A DNA stretch of 58,113 bases from Planctomycetota bacterium (lineage in GTDB: Bacteria > Planctomycetota > Planctomycetia > Pirellulales > UBA1268): contig JABAAH010000014.1 in the NCBI GenBank assembly GCA_014238855.1, positions 1-58,113 of the forward strand, written 5' to 3'. This document shows, in pieces, positions 25,092-34,505 of this stretch (its first letter is position 1; every line of letters starts with the position of its first letter). The position numbers and the translations under genes were made by a program. The notes beneath the pieces are model-generated. The model searched no databases. It worked only from the letters and a program-made list of their open reading frames with translations, and had not been told where the DNA came from.

Positions 25092-25877
25092 TCAAGCACT
25101 CTTAGTTATTCGATCACGCGATCGTGTTTCAGTATTTTGGAATACAGGCATTCCAGACTGTATGGAGACGTCTCCGCATCCAAATGCATCTACCATCGAC
25201 CGCACAATCGCCGTCCGAACATCCTGCAAACGCACCTTACGGCGAATTTCAGCCTGCACTGATCCCATAGTACGCTTCTTCATACCAGTGGCGACAGGGA
25301 CGGTATCAATCTGGCGATAAAGCCCTAAGTCTGGGCAGACATTTACAAAACCACCGTGCCAGACAACACCACGACGAACTGCAATACTCACTGTAGCAAT
25401 CAGCCCTGAACGGCCAAAAATACCTGGCTGACGAGAGTCCCGAACTGTTGAACACCTGAGGCTTTGAATGGCTGATTCAAGGCCGAATTCAAATCGTTCG
25501 AGGAAGCCACCAACATCATATGACGAAAGACCTAGTTTTTCTAATGGGGCAAATAAGCCAATGCCAACCTGTCCTGGTCCATGGAGCACAGCACCACCAC
25601 CCCGACCAACAAAGCGTACGGGAATACCCTTGCTAGACAATTCATCCATAGAAATATCAATGTCTGTGTGCGAACCAAGCCGCCCAATCGTAATTCCAAT
25701 GGCTGGTTCATAAATAATAAGTGTTGGTGGCCGCCCGTTTGGCTCTGATACATCCCACGCGATTCGCTCGGCCATGCTTTGATATGCATCTTGTTGAAGT
25801 CGTCCCGTAAGCCAAACACTTAATGACCGCTGATTTTTATTGGGATTTTCATGAGAATATTTTTTTGGTGATACCAT
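25092..25877 (-). CDS. LipB-like acyltransferase-fold protein lacking catalytic Lys and Cys
   Basis: 261 residues of the biotin/lipoate ligase fold. The substrate-binding motif G-R-G-G-G-A-V-L-H-G-P-G-Q is clear at 91-103. In LipB the catalytic lysine lies 15 residues before the H-G-F/L-A-L-N motif and the catalytic cysteine in a P-C-G motif just after it. Here the lysine position is L159 (before H174), and the P-C-G region reads V-P-V-A-T-G with no cysteine. One nearby cysteine (C181, in N-V-C-P-D-L) is not at the known site. So octanoyl transfer by the normal mechanism looks impossible, yet the gene sits directly before lipA and overlaps the preceding stop. It could be a divergent transferase or a non-catalytic helper. 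Confidence 0.85.
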   Translation of the reverse strand: MVSPKKYSHENPNKNQRSLSVWLTGRLQQDAYQSMAERIAWDVSEPNGRPPTLIIYEPAIGITIGRLGSHTDIDISMDELSSKGIPVRFVGRGGGAVLHGPGQVGIGLFAPLEKLGLSSYDVGGFLERFEFGLESAIQSLRCSTVRDSRQPGIFGRSGLIATVSIAVRRGVVWHGGFVNVCPDLGLYRQIDTVPVATGMKKRTMGSVQAEIRRKVRLQDVRTAIVRSMVDAFGCGDVSIQSGMPVFQNTETRSRDRITKSA

Positions 25878-28800
25878 TACACTCGTCCTTGCTTCTTCGA
25901 AACCGCATCAAGAAGTTGCGACCAAGACAGCCAACTCCAGTGGAGTGGCTCAGCAAGTGTAGACGGCATTACCTGTCGCTCACTATCTAACGCGAGCCCT
26001 CCTGTTTCTGCCTCTTCGAGTACTCGATCCACTGTTATGCTGAGACGATCGAGCCAATCTGGTACTTCAACTCCTGAACCGGCTGCGACCCCAAGAAACT
26101 CTTCGGCATGTGTTTCAAGTTGACCACCCGCGCCTTCGGGTTCACCCACGAGGAGTTCTCGTACGGCAGGCTCTACGAGTGACTCAATTTCGTCCTGCTC
26201 TAGCATCGCCGTAAAAGGCCGCTGCACTCGATCAGAAACACTAGCCAAACGAACTCCAGTCTTTTGTTGAAGCACTAAGAGACGTTCAATAAGGTCATTT
26301 GCCGTGCCCACGGTCTCCTCTTCCATGCGTTGTCTCCAAGCAGATGCTGCCTCAGTCGCCCCACTTTGAACCAGTACCCGATGAGCCATACTTACAGGAC
26401 GAAGGGTCCAGACGATTCTTTCATACTCTGCCTTTATCCGTAGAAATTCGAGTAACACATAAAGATAATCACCACGATCAGATTGTGTTGTCGTTGAGTT
26501 CCAGTCTCTGTATTCTGAATGATTTTCTGCAACACTTTCCAAGATCAATCGAAGTCGACTCGTTGCTTGTTTCAGTGAAATCTCACCAGTGTTAATTGCC
26601 TCTATCAATTTAACGGGGCCGGCTTGATTCGATCCACCATCTTCATCTGAATCAGAGATGCGCCAATCTGTTCCTGCCGCATCTTGTTTGATGAGCCGCT
26701 CGAGATATGGACGGACACCGCCACGAAGAATGCTTCGCAAGGAAGACGGTGTAAGCAAATGCTGAGTAAATAAGCCATTACCATAATGCTTAATGAATTC
26801 TTTGACGACCAGAAATGATTTATCATCTCGTACTCGCTCTAGCACAGAAAGTCGCAACTGCCGAGCGTGAGTCGTCCACGTTTCCAATAATTTGGGAATA
26901 AGAATTGCGAGGCCGTCCAAAATTCGTTGTGTTGCTACAACACTCGATGGCTCAGCTTCGCCAGGCCCAGCTACTCGAGCGCTTGCTACTATTCGACCTA
27001 CGAGCGCAGTTGTCGCAGACTCGAAAACACGATCAAACTCACTTACACTTGCTGCACCAGGTGGACGCCGACTTTCAAGTTTTTTTGCGAGACGCACGAG
27101 ATCAATTGTTTCCTCTACGAGACCACGGCGAGGTAAAACAGCTACGAGCCTCTCCAGCAGCCGTTCTCGCATCCTTGCCGCAAACACACGATCAGCTCGA
27201 CCACCTCTCGCTAGTGGCACATAAAGCACAGTCTTGCCACGAAGATGATGACGAATACGTTCCATTTGCTGATGAATCATTGGCTGGTCATCCACAAAGA
27301 CGGCAGCCAACAATTTTCCAACTGCCGGCTTTGGCATGATTTTAGAAGGAAGACGACTCGCTTCATCGTGGGAGGGATTTGTTTTTCGTACAACCCCTTG
27401 AGCAATTGCGATTCGTGCTGACAACATCCAGATTGTCTCACCAGTTTGAAGTGCTGCCTCAACTAATCTTTCTGCCGCTATATCACGCTGCCAACGAAGA
27501 CGATCAAACTCTGCCACGGTCATTCCGGGCGGCTGGTGCTGATCTCGTGAAATAACATGCATGGCAGCACGTACCATCGCCCGACGCAATCTCCTCAAGG
27601 ACTGTCGCCAGCCTCTCAAAGAGTCGATTTCAACCGCAGATGTCTCGATTCGCCCAGCGGCTGCATCAAGACAACCAGTGACTATCGTCTGCCGAAGCAT
27701 CACGATAACACCTGTCAAAAAATCTGCAGCTTCTTCAACTGCTACCACTGGATTCGAGGCACCGGCAGGAAGATCTACATCGAGCATCCCACCATCTGTT
27801 CCATCATCTGTCGAATCCTGCCACACCATGGACTCATATGCCGATGCAACACTTTCATCTGTACCGATCTGATCATCATCTGTTTCATCAGACAACACAG
27901 CCCCTGATTCATCTCGACTCCGAGGTTCTTGGCCGGAAGCAGCAATATCGATCATTTCCGTAAGACCTGCCGTATTCGCCTCAACTAATTCGAGAAATCG
28001 ACGTACACGATTACAGCCAGAATCACTGAGATCTGTAAGTGCGGACCGCAGCCATCGATGGGCCGCAACTAACCATGAGTTCCCGGAATGATCAATTTCA
28101 TCACCCTCGAGCAGTGTGATCCAGTGCACGAGTAATCCCATTGCGGCATCAAAATCTTTTTCTTGCAAAAGTGCATCTGCTGCCGCTGCATGAGTTCTTG
28201 CAGATGAAAAATCTGCTACTGCATCCCGCCAGAACGTGGGCGGCAAGGGGACCGGGGTAGTTGCACGTCGTTCTTCCAAGACGGTGACAACTTCACGAGC
28301 AGACTGCACCATTTCAATGCCAGAAAGATGCGGTATCCCGCCGACTGATGTTGTCGCATATTGATCCCACCAAGATGCCAACTCTTCGACTAAACCACTG
28401 GCCTTCTTGGCAATATTTTTATTTGACTCAAGACAGGATCGCTGCCAAGTCAGGCAGGCACACTCAAGCAAATTACCGACGCTCCCAATCAGGTCATCTA
28501 CTCGTGAGTCTGGCAACGCCTCTCCTCCAGGCTCATGAAGTGGAAACTGGCCAGCAAAACCAAGGATGTTCCATGGATCAACTAATGCACCACAATGAAT
28601 TCCTCGCATTAGAAGATTCTTTGCTTCACTCAGCGTTTCTACCGCCTTTTGGAGAGAATCATTATCTCCACGACGACACATTCCCTGAGCGATAACAATA
28701 CGGCTCGTGATCCGAGCCAGCATTCTTGCACTGGCTGCCGGTACCAGCCCTACTAACCTCTCAGCTGCATCTATCCGCCCAAGTCTGGCAAGAACTGATG

Positions 28801-29968
28801 CCAATGTCACACTCCCAACTTGTCGGGCACGACGGTCAGCTAGAAGCATGTTGATATGTCTTCGCACGCCACCGAATGGCTGCTGTAGACTTTGAGCTTC
28901 TGCTTCGAGCCGGAGGCGGTGCTCATCAGGAAGCCGAGTTATGAGCCAGCGATAAAAGTTATCTCGATAAGCGGCTATCCGAGGAAGAAGATCCGTGAGA
29001 GACATGCCGGATTGCATAGCCCCTGGGCCACGACCAGAGAGCCCTGAGGCCATCAGCATGACACCTGCTAGGACAGCGGCTGATTCCTGCTGAAGCTGAT
29101 CTATTGGCACGCCAGGATGCGATTCTGCTGACCAAGACAAGATGCCCTCGAGGGTTGCCTGCTGAATCACAAGGCGCCGATAATAACCTTCACCATCAAT
29201 ACATGCTGGATCCCAAAGGCCAAAAAGATAATTTGGACGACTTGCTGCTGGATGTAAAAAGTCAAAAGCTCGAGGATCAATTGCTAGTTCGCTCAATAAG
29301 TCCAAATCAAAATCAGCCTGTTCGAGGAGTTCTTTTGGAGCCTCCTCTAGAATCTGGACAGCTTGGTCGATAAGCCTTGAAAAATGACCGTGAGCTGCTC
29401 CTACACCGCGTATGTAAATCGGAAGAGGCCTCACACGTTCGTGACGATATGGCTCTGATAGCTGACCATTTTCAAGTACCGCAACAGGCCTCCAACCCAT
29501 GTAGTCGTTGATTTTATAGAGCACTTTTTTAACAACGTTATCGTCTTCTCCTTCCCACGGGCCACCAGTTGCAAGAACCGCTTGGAAAATTGCCATCAGA
29601 AAAAATGGTCGCTCTATTGCACCAAATGCCTGATGTTCTAAAAGATCACGGTGGAATTCACGATACGCCGGCAACACTTGTTCGAAGACAATTCTGACAA
29701 CACCCTCTGCTTGGTCAACATTCCGAAACGCGGGATCAGTCTGATGAAGGTGGGCCAAACCTTCCCGTAAGGCGTCTGCTACCTTCTGCACTGTAGTCGC
29801 CTGCTCCACGATCTCGCCATGTTCGGCACATGGTTCAAACTGTGCATAAATATCATTGATGGCTCTCCACGCCGACACATCAATAGCACCAGCCGAGAAA
29901 TTCAAATACCCAAGTAGCAAGGCAAATGAATTCGGCTTTTCAGCAGCGGATTGGAAAACCTTTGGCAT
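25877..29968 (-). CDS. Very large helical protein of unknown function in the lipoate operon
   Basis: 1363 residues with no signal peptide or membrane segment and no catalytic motif I recognise. The sequence is nearly all helix, rich in Leu, Ala, Glu and Arg, with mildly repetitive blocks such as A-S-V-L-A-R-L-G-R-I-D-A-A-E-R-L and A-D-A-L-L-Q-E-K-D-F-D-A-A-M-G-L-L that look TPR-like. A strongly acidic linker (about residues 689-731, with D-E-T-D-D-D-Q-I-G-T-D-E-S) separates two halves. An aromatic motif P-N-Y-L-F-G-L-W-D-P-A lies near residue 245. Its stop codon overlaps the start of the LipB-like gene by one base, so the two are translationally coupled. It may be a scaffold in a planctomycete-specific complex. 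Confidence 0.78.
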   Translation of the reverse strand: MPKVFQSAAEKPNSFALLLGYLNFSAGAIDVSAWRAINDIYAQFEPCAEHGEIVEQATTVQKVADALREGLAHLHQTDPAFRNVDQAEGVVRIVFEQVLPAYREFHRDLLEHQAFGAIERPFFLMAIFQAVLATGGPWEGEDDNVVKKVLYKINDYMGWRPVAVLENGQLSEPYRHERVRPLPIYIRGVGAAHGHFSRLIDQAVQILEEAPKELLEQADFDLDLLSELAIDPRAFDFLHPAASRPNYLFGLWDPACIDGEGYYRRLVIQQATLEGILSWSAESHPGVPIDQLQQESAAVLAGVMLMASGLSGRGPGAMQSGMSLTDLLPRIAAYRDNFYRWLITRLPDEHRLRLEAEAQSLQQPFGGVRRHINMLLADRRARQVGSVTLASVLARLGRIDAAERLVGLVPAASARMLARITSRIVIAQGMCRRGDNDSLQKAVETLSEAKNLLMRGIHCGALVDPWNILGFAGQFPLHEPGGEALPDSRVDDLIGSVGNLLECACLTWQRSCLESNKNIAKKASGLVEELASWWDQYATTSVGGIPHLSGIEMVQSAREVVTVLEERRATTPVPLPPTFWRDAVADFSSARTHAAAADALLQEKDFDAAMGLLVHWITLLEGDEIDHSGNSWLVAAHRWLRSALTDLSDSGCNRVRRFLELVEANTAGLTEMIDIAASGQEPRSRDESGAVLSDETDDDQIGTDESVASAYESMVWQDSTDDGTDGGMLDVDLPAGASNPVVAVEEAADFLTGVIVMLRQTIVTGCLDAAAGRIETSAVEIDSLRGWRQSLRRLRRAMVRAAMHVISRDQHQPPGMTVAEFDRLRWQRDIAAERLVEAALQTGETIWMLSARIAIAQGVVRKTNPSHDEASRLPSKIMPKPAVGKLLAAVFVDDQPMIHQQMERIRHHLRGKTVLYVPLARGGRADRVFAARMRERLLERLVAVLPRRGLVEETIDLVRLAKKLESRRPPGAASVSEFDRVFESATTALVGRIVASARVAGPGEAEPSSVVATQRILDGLAILIPKLLETWTTHARQLRLSVLERVRDDKSFLVVKEFIKHYGNGLFTQHLLTPSSLRSILRGGVRPYLERLIKQDAAGTDWRISDSDEDGGSNQAGPVKLIEAINTGEISLKQATSRLRLILESVAENHSEYRDWNSTTTQSDRGDYLYVLLEFLRIKAEYERIVWTLRPVSMAHRVLVQSGATEAASAWRQRMEEETVGTANDLIERLLVLQQKTGVRLASVSDRVQRPFTAMLEQDEIESLVEPAVRELLVGEPEGAGGQLETHAEEFLGVAAGSGVEVPDWLDRLSITVDRVLEEAETGGLALDSERQVMPSTLAEPLHWSWLSWSQLLDAVSKKQGRV

Positions 29969-30217
29969 AAGATCAAAAAAGTGATTCGGACTATCTTCAA
30001 ATGTTTACTACGGATACTTTTCGATCACATATCTTACCAATCACAGGTCAATACGCAGCAGGGGTGGCTGTTTCTGCGGAGAGAGAACAAAAGGACTTTG
30101 ATCTCTCTTTTTGCATCATTTTTCCTGTGAAGTAACGTATTGGTAGTGGTGGTACGAAGACTTGAAGATTTTGAGGAACTTCGACCAAAACAATGATCCT
30201 TTTCGGAGAGAGTAGAT
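29969..30217. other. Divergent intergenic region
   Basis: It separates the leftward 1363-residue gene and the rightward PQQ-propeller gene and should hold both promoters. A good ribosome binding site, GGAGAGAG, ends about 7 bases before the rightward ATG. Nothing else was recognised. Confidence 0.4.
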
Positions 30218-31621
30218 ATGTTTCAGTTGTGGAGATCGCGGATGTGGCTGTGGCTTATTATCCTCGTAATCATTGCTTCCTTACCTCGAGCAGATGCCGA
30301 GAGTTTATATGGAACTGCAGTTGATCCATTCGAGGTTGGACGTGTTGGACTAACTCGAGAATGGATTATTCAACTTCCATTCGACTCTGATCGATATCGA
30401 CTCAGTCAGGTCGACACGGCACGTTGGATGATTGTTGCACAGTCTGAAGATGGCATCGTACACGCGATTCGTGCAAGTGACGGTGATACTCCTGAAGCGG
30501 ATGGTCCACTTCCGGGAACATTACTTTGGTCAACACCTCTAGGACTACCAAAGGCTCCTCTTCATTCTGCCGGAATAGATCGTGACCTTGTAACAATTAA
30601 TCGTGACATGGATGCTTTTGGAATCGACAGCCGTACTGGCTCTGTCTTCTGGAAGCGCAGACTACCATCGCCTCCGTCTGCGGGAAGCCTTCCTGTTGGT
30701 GACTGGGTTTATGTTCCTCTTTGGGACAAGACTGTATATCGCCTTCCCGTAAATCCGTACCGTCGTCCCTCGGATTCAGATTCTGAAAAAGGTGCTGGTT
30801 CAAAAACAACGTCCTCCAGCAAACGAAGCCTTGACCCTGTTCGCATAAAATCACATGGTTTCATCGAGCAGCAGCCTTCACGCTTCGGCGAGGGTGTTCT
30901 TTGGTGCACAGACCATGGACGCCTGACTGTCATAGAGCCTGCTGAAGAAAGCTGGGAACGACATGAATTCTTTCTTCATGACAATCCAAATGGTCCGGTC
31001 GCGGTTCGTGGCACAGTGATCTTTGCTGCGACTGAAAAAGGAGAATTAACACGTTTTGAAGATGCGACAAGAGGCCTTCGACTCACATGGCGGTTCCTGC
31101 TGGAAACCAGCCTTCACCCCAACATGCCACGACCACAAATCATGCTTCATAACGAGACACTTCTCGTTTCTCTTGGTGAAGAAGGCATTGCCGCACACAA
31201 CGCTAGCAATGGGGAACGATTGTGGAAAACCTCCCTGCAAGGGACGTTTTTGGCTTGCATTGGAAGTCACCTATGGTGCTACGACATTATGAATAGGATT
31301 ACCGCTATCCGCTTAATTGACGGCCAAGAGGACGCCTGGCTTTGTCCTGGCCCCTTTACTATTCCTGTTACAAATCGTTCTTCGGAGCGTATCATTCTCG
31401 CCTCACCTCGAGGACTTCTGGCTTCCCTCAGACCAAGAGTCATCGCTGGTGAACAATCCGCACTTCAGTCCCCAAGGCCTTCTTTAAACGCCTCCAAAGA
31501 CACAACAAAAGAAACTCCTCCAGAAAGTCCTCAACCTTCTACTGAGAAGCCCAAGACAATAAATGGGGGAAAACCCACGCCACAACGCAAAGATGAGCCG
31601 TTTAATTTCTTCGGCAAGTGA
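30218..31621 (+). CDS. Exported PQQ-type beta-propeller protein (BamB-like fold)
   Basis: 467 residues. The N-terminus is a signal peptide (R-S-R-M-W-L-W-L-I-I-L-V-I-I-A cleaved near A-D-A-E). The body holds repeated propeller blades with the A/G-x-D-x-x-T/S-G-x-x-x-W pattern, for example I-D-S-R-T-G-S-V-F-W-K and H-N-A-S-N-G-E-R-L-W-K. The C-terminal 70 residues are a Pro/Ser/Thr/Lys-rich tail. Proteins with this fold include the outer-membrane assembly factor BamB and PQQ dehydrogenases; no dehydrogenase active-site residues are seen, so a structural or binding role at the envelope is inferred. A Ser/Lys-rich loop of about 25 residues sits near position 195. Confidence 0.78.
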   Translation: MFQLWRSRMWLWLIILVIIASLPRADAESLYGTAVDPFEVGRVGLTREWIIQLPFDSDRYRLSQVDTARWMIVAQSEDGIVHAIRASDGDTPEADGPLPGTLLWSTPLGLPKAPLHSAGIDRDLVTINRDMDAFGIDSRTGSVFWKRRLPSPPSAGSLPVGDWVYVPLWDKTVYRLPVNPYRRPSDSDSEKGAGSKTTSSSKRSLDPVRIKSHGFIEQQPSRFGEGVLWCTDHGRLTVIEPAEESWERHEFFLHDNPNGPVAVRGTVIFAATEKGELTRFEDATRGLRLTWRFLLETSLHPNMPRPQIMLHNETLLVSLGEEGIAAHNASNGERLWKTSLQGTFLACIGSHLWCYDIMNRITAIRLIDGQEDAWLCPGPFTIPVTNRSSERIILASPRGLLASLRPRVIAGEQSALQSPRPSLNASKDTTKETPPESPQPSTEKPKTINGGKPTPQRKDEPFNFFGK

Positions 31622-31633
31622 GAAGCGTAATTT

Positions 31634-31777
31634 CTATGGTGCTAGGGGCAGACCTCGGGCCCATAATTCAAGCGCGAGAATAAGACAGCCAATAGAAATT
31701 GCTGTGAAAGACAGCATCATCATTCCAGTATATGCGTTTTGCCGCTTCGGGTAATTCGGCTCGCTACTATCAACCAT
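31634..31777 (-). CDS. 47-residue single-pass membrane protein
   Basis: This short gene starts at the ATG at 31777 with GGAG 8 bases upstream and encodes 47 residues, ending with TAG. The N-terminal 18 residues are polar (M-V-D-S-S-E-P-N-Y-P-K-R-Q-N), followed by one hydrophobic helix (about 18-38, containing M-L-S-F-T-A-I-S-I-G-C-L-I-L-A-L) and a short tail A-R-G-L-P-L-A-P. It begins 33 bases after the stop of the anchored coiled-coil gene, on the same strand and with a good ribosome binding site, so it is most likely the last gene of that operon. The small size fits a regulatory or assembly subunit in the inner membrane. It converges on the PQQ-propeller gene with 12 bases between stops. 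Confidence 0.72.
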   Translation of the reverse strand: MVDSSEPNYPKRQNAYTGMMMLSFTAISIGCLILALELWARGLPLAP

Positions 31778-31810
31778 CTTTACATCTCCAAAAGAATCGC
31801 ACCGCTCAGA

Positions 31811-32638
31811 CTAACTGTCGAGTTTAAGACGTGTTGCAACACGATCTCCTCGCTGAACAATTCCGCGTGCAAAGTCTTTGAGCACACGAACAACGGCACG
31901 GTCAGGCTTTACACTGACAACACGAAGGCGGCCCAGATATTCATCGGCTCGAAACACCTCTAGTTCATGTCCAGCTTGAAGCCCATCGTCACTCCCAATC
32001 GAAACTTCAACAAGATCGTCTGCAACAGCAATAACAACACCGCCAACAACTGGTACAACCGTCTCGGGTCGCTTTAAAGAAAGGCCGTTTTGCTGCAAAA
32101 CCACTCGTGCATTTGAAACCTGTTGCTCAAGTTGCTTTTTGCGCTCGGTAGCCATTGCCAAATCAGATTCAGCTTGATGCAATTCAGCAGCCAGTTCAGC
32201 ACCTCGGTTCACCGATCCCTTAAGGTTTTCTTGGAGACCATGGATTTCTTCTCGTAACTCACCGACAAGTTTCTCTGCAGCATCTCGCTCATCTTTTGCC
32301 TCAGCGAGATCCTTGATGTCTTTATCCAGATCACTTATTTCCGCGTCACGCTTTTTCTTAAGGTCCGCTAATTGTCCATCTTTTTGTTGAAGAGCCGTTT
32401 CAAGTTTTGCAACGACCTGCTCCCGATCTTTTTCCGAAGCGGCAATCTGTTCATTCAGCTTTGTCAGTTCTGACTCTTTTGCTTGGCGTTCCGCTTGTGA
32501 TTGTTCAAGATCAGTTGCCAACCGCTCTGATTCTTTTTGCCAATTTGTGTGTGATGAGAAAATTGCGATAGCAAAGCTCATGAACACAACGCTCATAATC
32601 ATCACAGCAAAAACAAATATTTTTCCGAGAGTATTCAT
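31811..32638 (-). CDS. Membrane-anchored periplasmic coiled-coil protein
   Basis: 275 residues from the ATG at 32638 (M-N-T-L-G-K-I-F); an upstream in-frame start at 32686 is less likely. One transmembrane helix (about 7-28) is followed by a continuous coiled coil of about 150 residues full of Lys, Glu, Asp, Gln and Leu heptads. The C-terminal 80 residues form a compact beta-rich domain with V-E-V-S-I-G-S-D-D-G-L-Q-A-G-H-E-L-E-V-F and G-D-R-V-A-T-R, a pattern seen in FlgT-C-like and related envelope domains. It lies downstream of lnt and upstream of the 47-residue membrane protein. An envelope-spanning structural role is inferred. Confidence 0.78.
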   Translation of the reverse strand: MNTLGKIFVFAVMIMSVVFMSFAIAIFSSHTNWQKESERLATDLEQSQAERQAKESELTKLNEQIAASEKDREQVVAKLETALQQKDGQLADLKKKRDAEISDLDKDIKDLAEAKDERDAAEKLVGELREEIHGLQENLKGSVNRGAELAAELHQAESDLAMATERKKQLEQQVSNARVVLQQNGLSLKRPETVVPVVGGVVIAVADDLVEVSIGSDDGLQAGHELEVFRADEYLGRLRVVSVKPDRAVVRVLKDFARGIVQRGDRVATRLKLDS

Positions 32639-32777
32639 GCCCGAATCCGTACCGTCGAACAAGGAATTGAAATAAAAAACTGGCAATTCCAGGATTCTCC
32701 CAGAGCAGCCTAGTCAACAAAATATTACCCAACCATAGATATGATTCGTCCCAAAAGCTGGTGTTTCTCCAACTATC

Positions 32778-34505
32778 TTATGTTAGGGTACCTCTTCTCA
32801 CCCAGTGGTCCAACGCCACTGTCGCAGTAATCACTACACATATCCCAGACAGAAAACTGCCCCAAACAAGCCAGAGTGTCCATCGCCCGTCTGGTGTTGC
32901 TTCGACAAAAAGTGTGGCTGTTTTTCTGCGTGGACCACACGCAAGCACACGCCCACAGCCATCAATTGAGGCGGAAAAACCAGTGTTTGCGGCAATGACA
33001 ATCGGTGTCCGAACCTCTACTGCACGAAAGACAGCCGCCGTGAGATGCATGTCGAGTTCACTAGAGCCCCAAAACCAGCCGTCATTGGTCAAATTGGCCA
33101 TGATGTCAGGGCCACCATTGATTTGTCGACAATACCGAATGAGCGAACGAATTGTCTCCGGAAGTGCTGTTTCGTAACAAATTGTGCATGTCAGCCTCCG
33201 GCCGTCAACGGATGCTACAAGCGGCCTTTGACCGGCCGTAAGACCAACTGGAAGCGGTGTAAGGCGATACAACCAAGGGAAGGTCTCAGCAAAGGGTATA
33301 TATTCCCCAAAAAGCACAGGCTTCATCTTGGCATACGTCTCTTGAACTTGCCCATCGGCATCAAGAAGAACAGCACAGTTGAAATAGCGAGTTCCTGTGA
33401 CAGCACTGGGTGTCACAAACTGTTTATCAACACCGACAAGCCAATTTGTCCCATATGATTTTGCATAGATTGAAAGTGGCTCTAGGCGTTCATTTTCGAG
33501 TTGCTGACGGCAAAGGGCCTGCAATGCAGTATCACTACGATCATCAATGTCTACGCGATTACTTTCACTCAGAATTGTTTCAATAATATTTTGAGGTAAT
33601 TGTTCATTCGGATCGATTTCAAGAAGACCAAGCCGCCACATTGTCTCAGGCCAAATTATCAGATCAGGTAATGAAGAACTTTCCAAGAGGCCGCGACGAG
33701 TCAATTCATCGTAGTGCTGAGTCACTTCCTGAAAAGCATTTGGATCATGCTTCAGTTCAGTATCTATTGATCCTTGCACAAGCAACGTTTTGAGAGGCGC
33801 AACAAGAGGATCCGGAACCGTAGCAAGTCGCCAGGAACCATAGAATATACACACACACACAATGCCAAAAACCAACAATCCTTCTCTGACTATTTTTTTC
33901 TCCTGCCATAATCTTTTTATTTTTCGTTCATGAAAAATAATTTTCATTGGATGAATAGTTGCTGCTGCCACAACCATGACAATTCCACTAAGCCCAATGG
34001 CACCGGCAACATCTGCAATTTGCAGCAGGGCGGTCCACCGCCACTGCGTATGACCAAGCATCGCAAATGTAAACCCACCAAAGAGCCAGCCGCGCAACTG
34101 CTCGCAGGCCACCCATGATATTGGTGCTGCTGCTATAAGTGGCCACTTCCACCGCCTCATAAGAAGACTCGCAGACCATACAAAAAAAGGTACATACATT
34201 GCCAAATAGGCCGACAAAAACACCCAACCCAGTGACGTTGCTGGATGAGGCAATCGAAGCCAATGGATTGTCACAAGCCAATGAACAAAGCCGGCACACC
34301 AAAGCATTCGCCAGAACTTGAAAGATGAAGGACCATTTTTTTTTGTGATCAACCAGAGCCAAGGCATTGGTGCGAGCCATGCAAGAAACCACAAGTCATA
34401 CGGCGGTTGAATCAGAAACATTGCTCCAGCACCACTAAATGCTGCGACCGTCTCGCATGTAAAAGCTTGATCACGAAATAGTCTTCGAGTGTATGACGGT
34501 TTCAT
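32778..34505 (-). CDS. lnt: Apolipoprotein N-acyltransferase
   Basis: 575 residues, an integral inner-membrane enzyme that adds the third acyl chain to lipoproteins. The N-terminal half has six to seven hydrophobic segments; the C-terminal half is the nitrilase-like periplasmic domain with the E-K-C triad: E in I-W-P-E-T, K in K-M-K-P-V-L-F-G-E-Y-I-P-F, and C in C-T-I-C-Y-E-T. All three are present, so the enzyme should be active. The ATG overlaps the stop of the upstream lipoyl-like gene by 4 bases, so the two are translationally coupled. The protein is somewhat longer than the usual 500-520 residues, mainly in the loop between the glutamate and the lysine. Confidence 0.95.
   Translation of the reverse strand: MKPSYTRRLFRDQAFTCETVAAFSGAGAMFLIQPPYDLWFLAWLAPMPWLWLITKKNGPSSFKFWRMLWCAGFVHWLVTIHWLRLPHPATSLGWVFLSAYLAMYVPFFVWSASLLMRRWKWPLIAAAPISWVACEQLRGWLFGGFTFAMLGHTQWRWTALLQIADVAGAIGLSGIVMVVAAATIHPMKIIFHERKIKRLWQEKKIVREGLLVFGIVCVCIFYGSWRLATVPDPLVAPLKTLLVQGSIDTELKHDPNAFQEVTQHYDELTRRGLLESSSLPDLIIWPETMWRLGLLEIDPNEQLPQNIIETILSESNRVDIDDRSDTALQALCRQQLENERLEPLSIYAKSYGTNWLVGVDKQFVTPSAVTGTRYFNCAVLLDADGQVQETYAKMKPVLFGEYIPFAETFPWLYRLTPLPVGLTAGQRPLVASVDGRRLTCTICYETALPETIRSLIRYCRQINGGPDIMANLTNDGWFWGSSELDMHLTAAVFRAVEVRTPIVIAANTGFSASIDGCGRVLACGPRRKTATLFVEATPDGRWTLWLVWGSFLSGICVVITATVALDHWVRRGTLT

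Noticed and set aside
33848-33861. Dinucleotide CA tract in lnt
   Set aside because: Short and within a normal coding stretch for a membrane helix; no sign of a frameshift.
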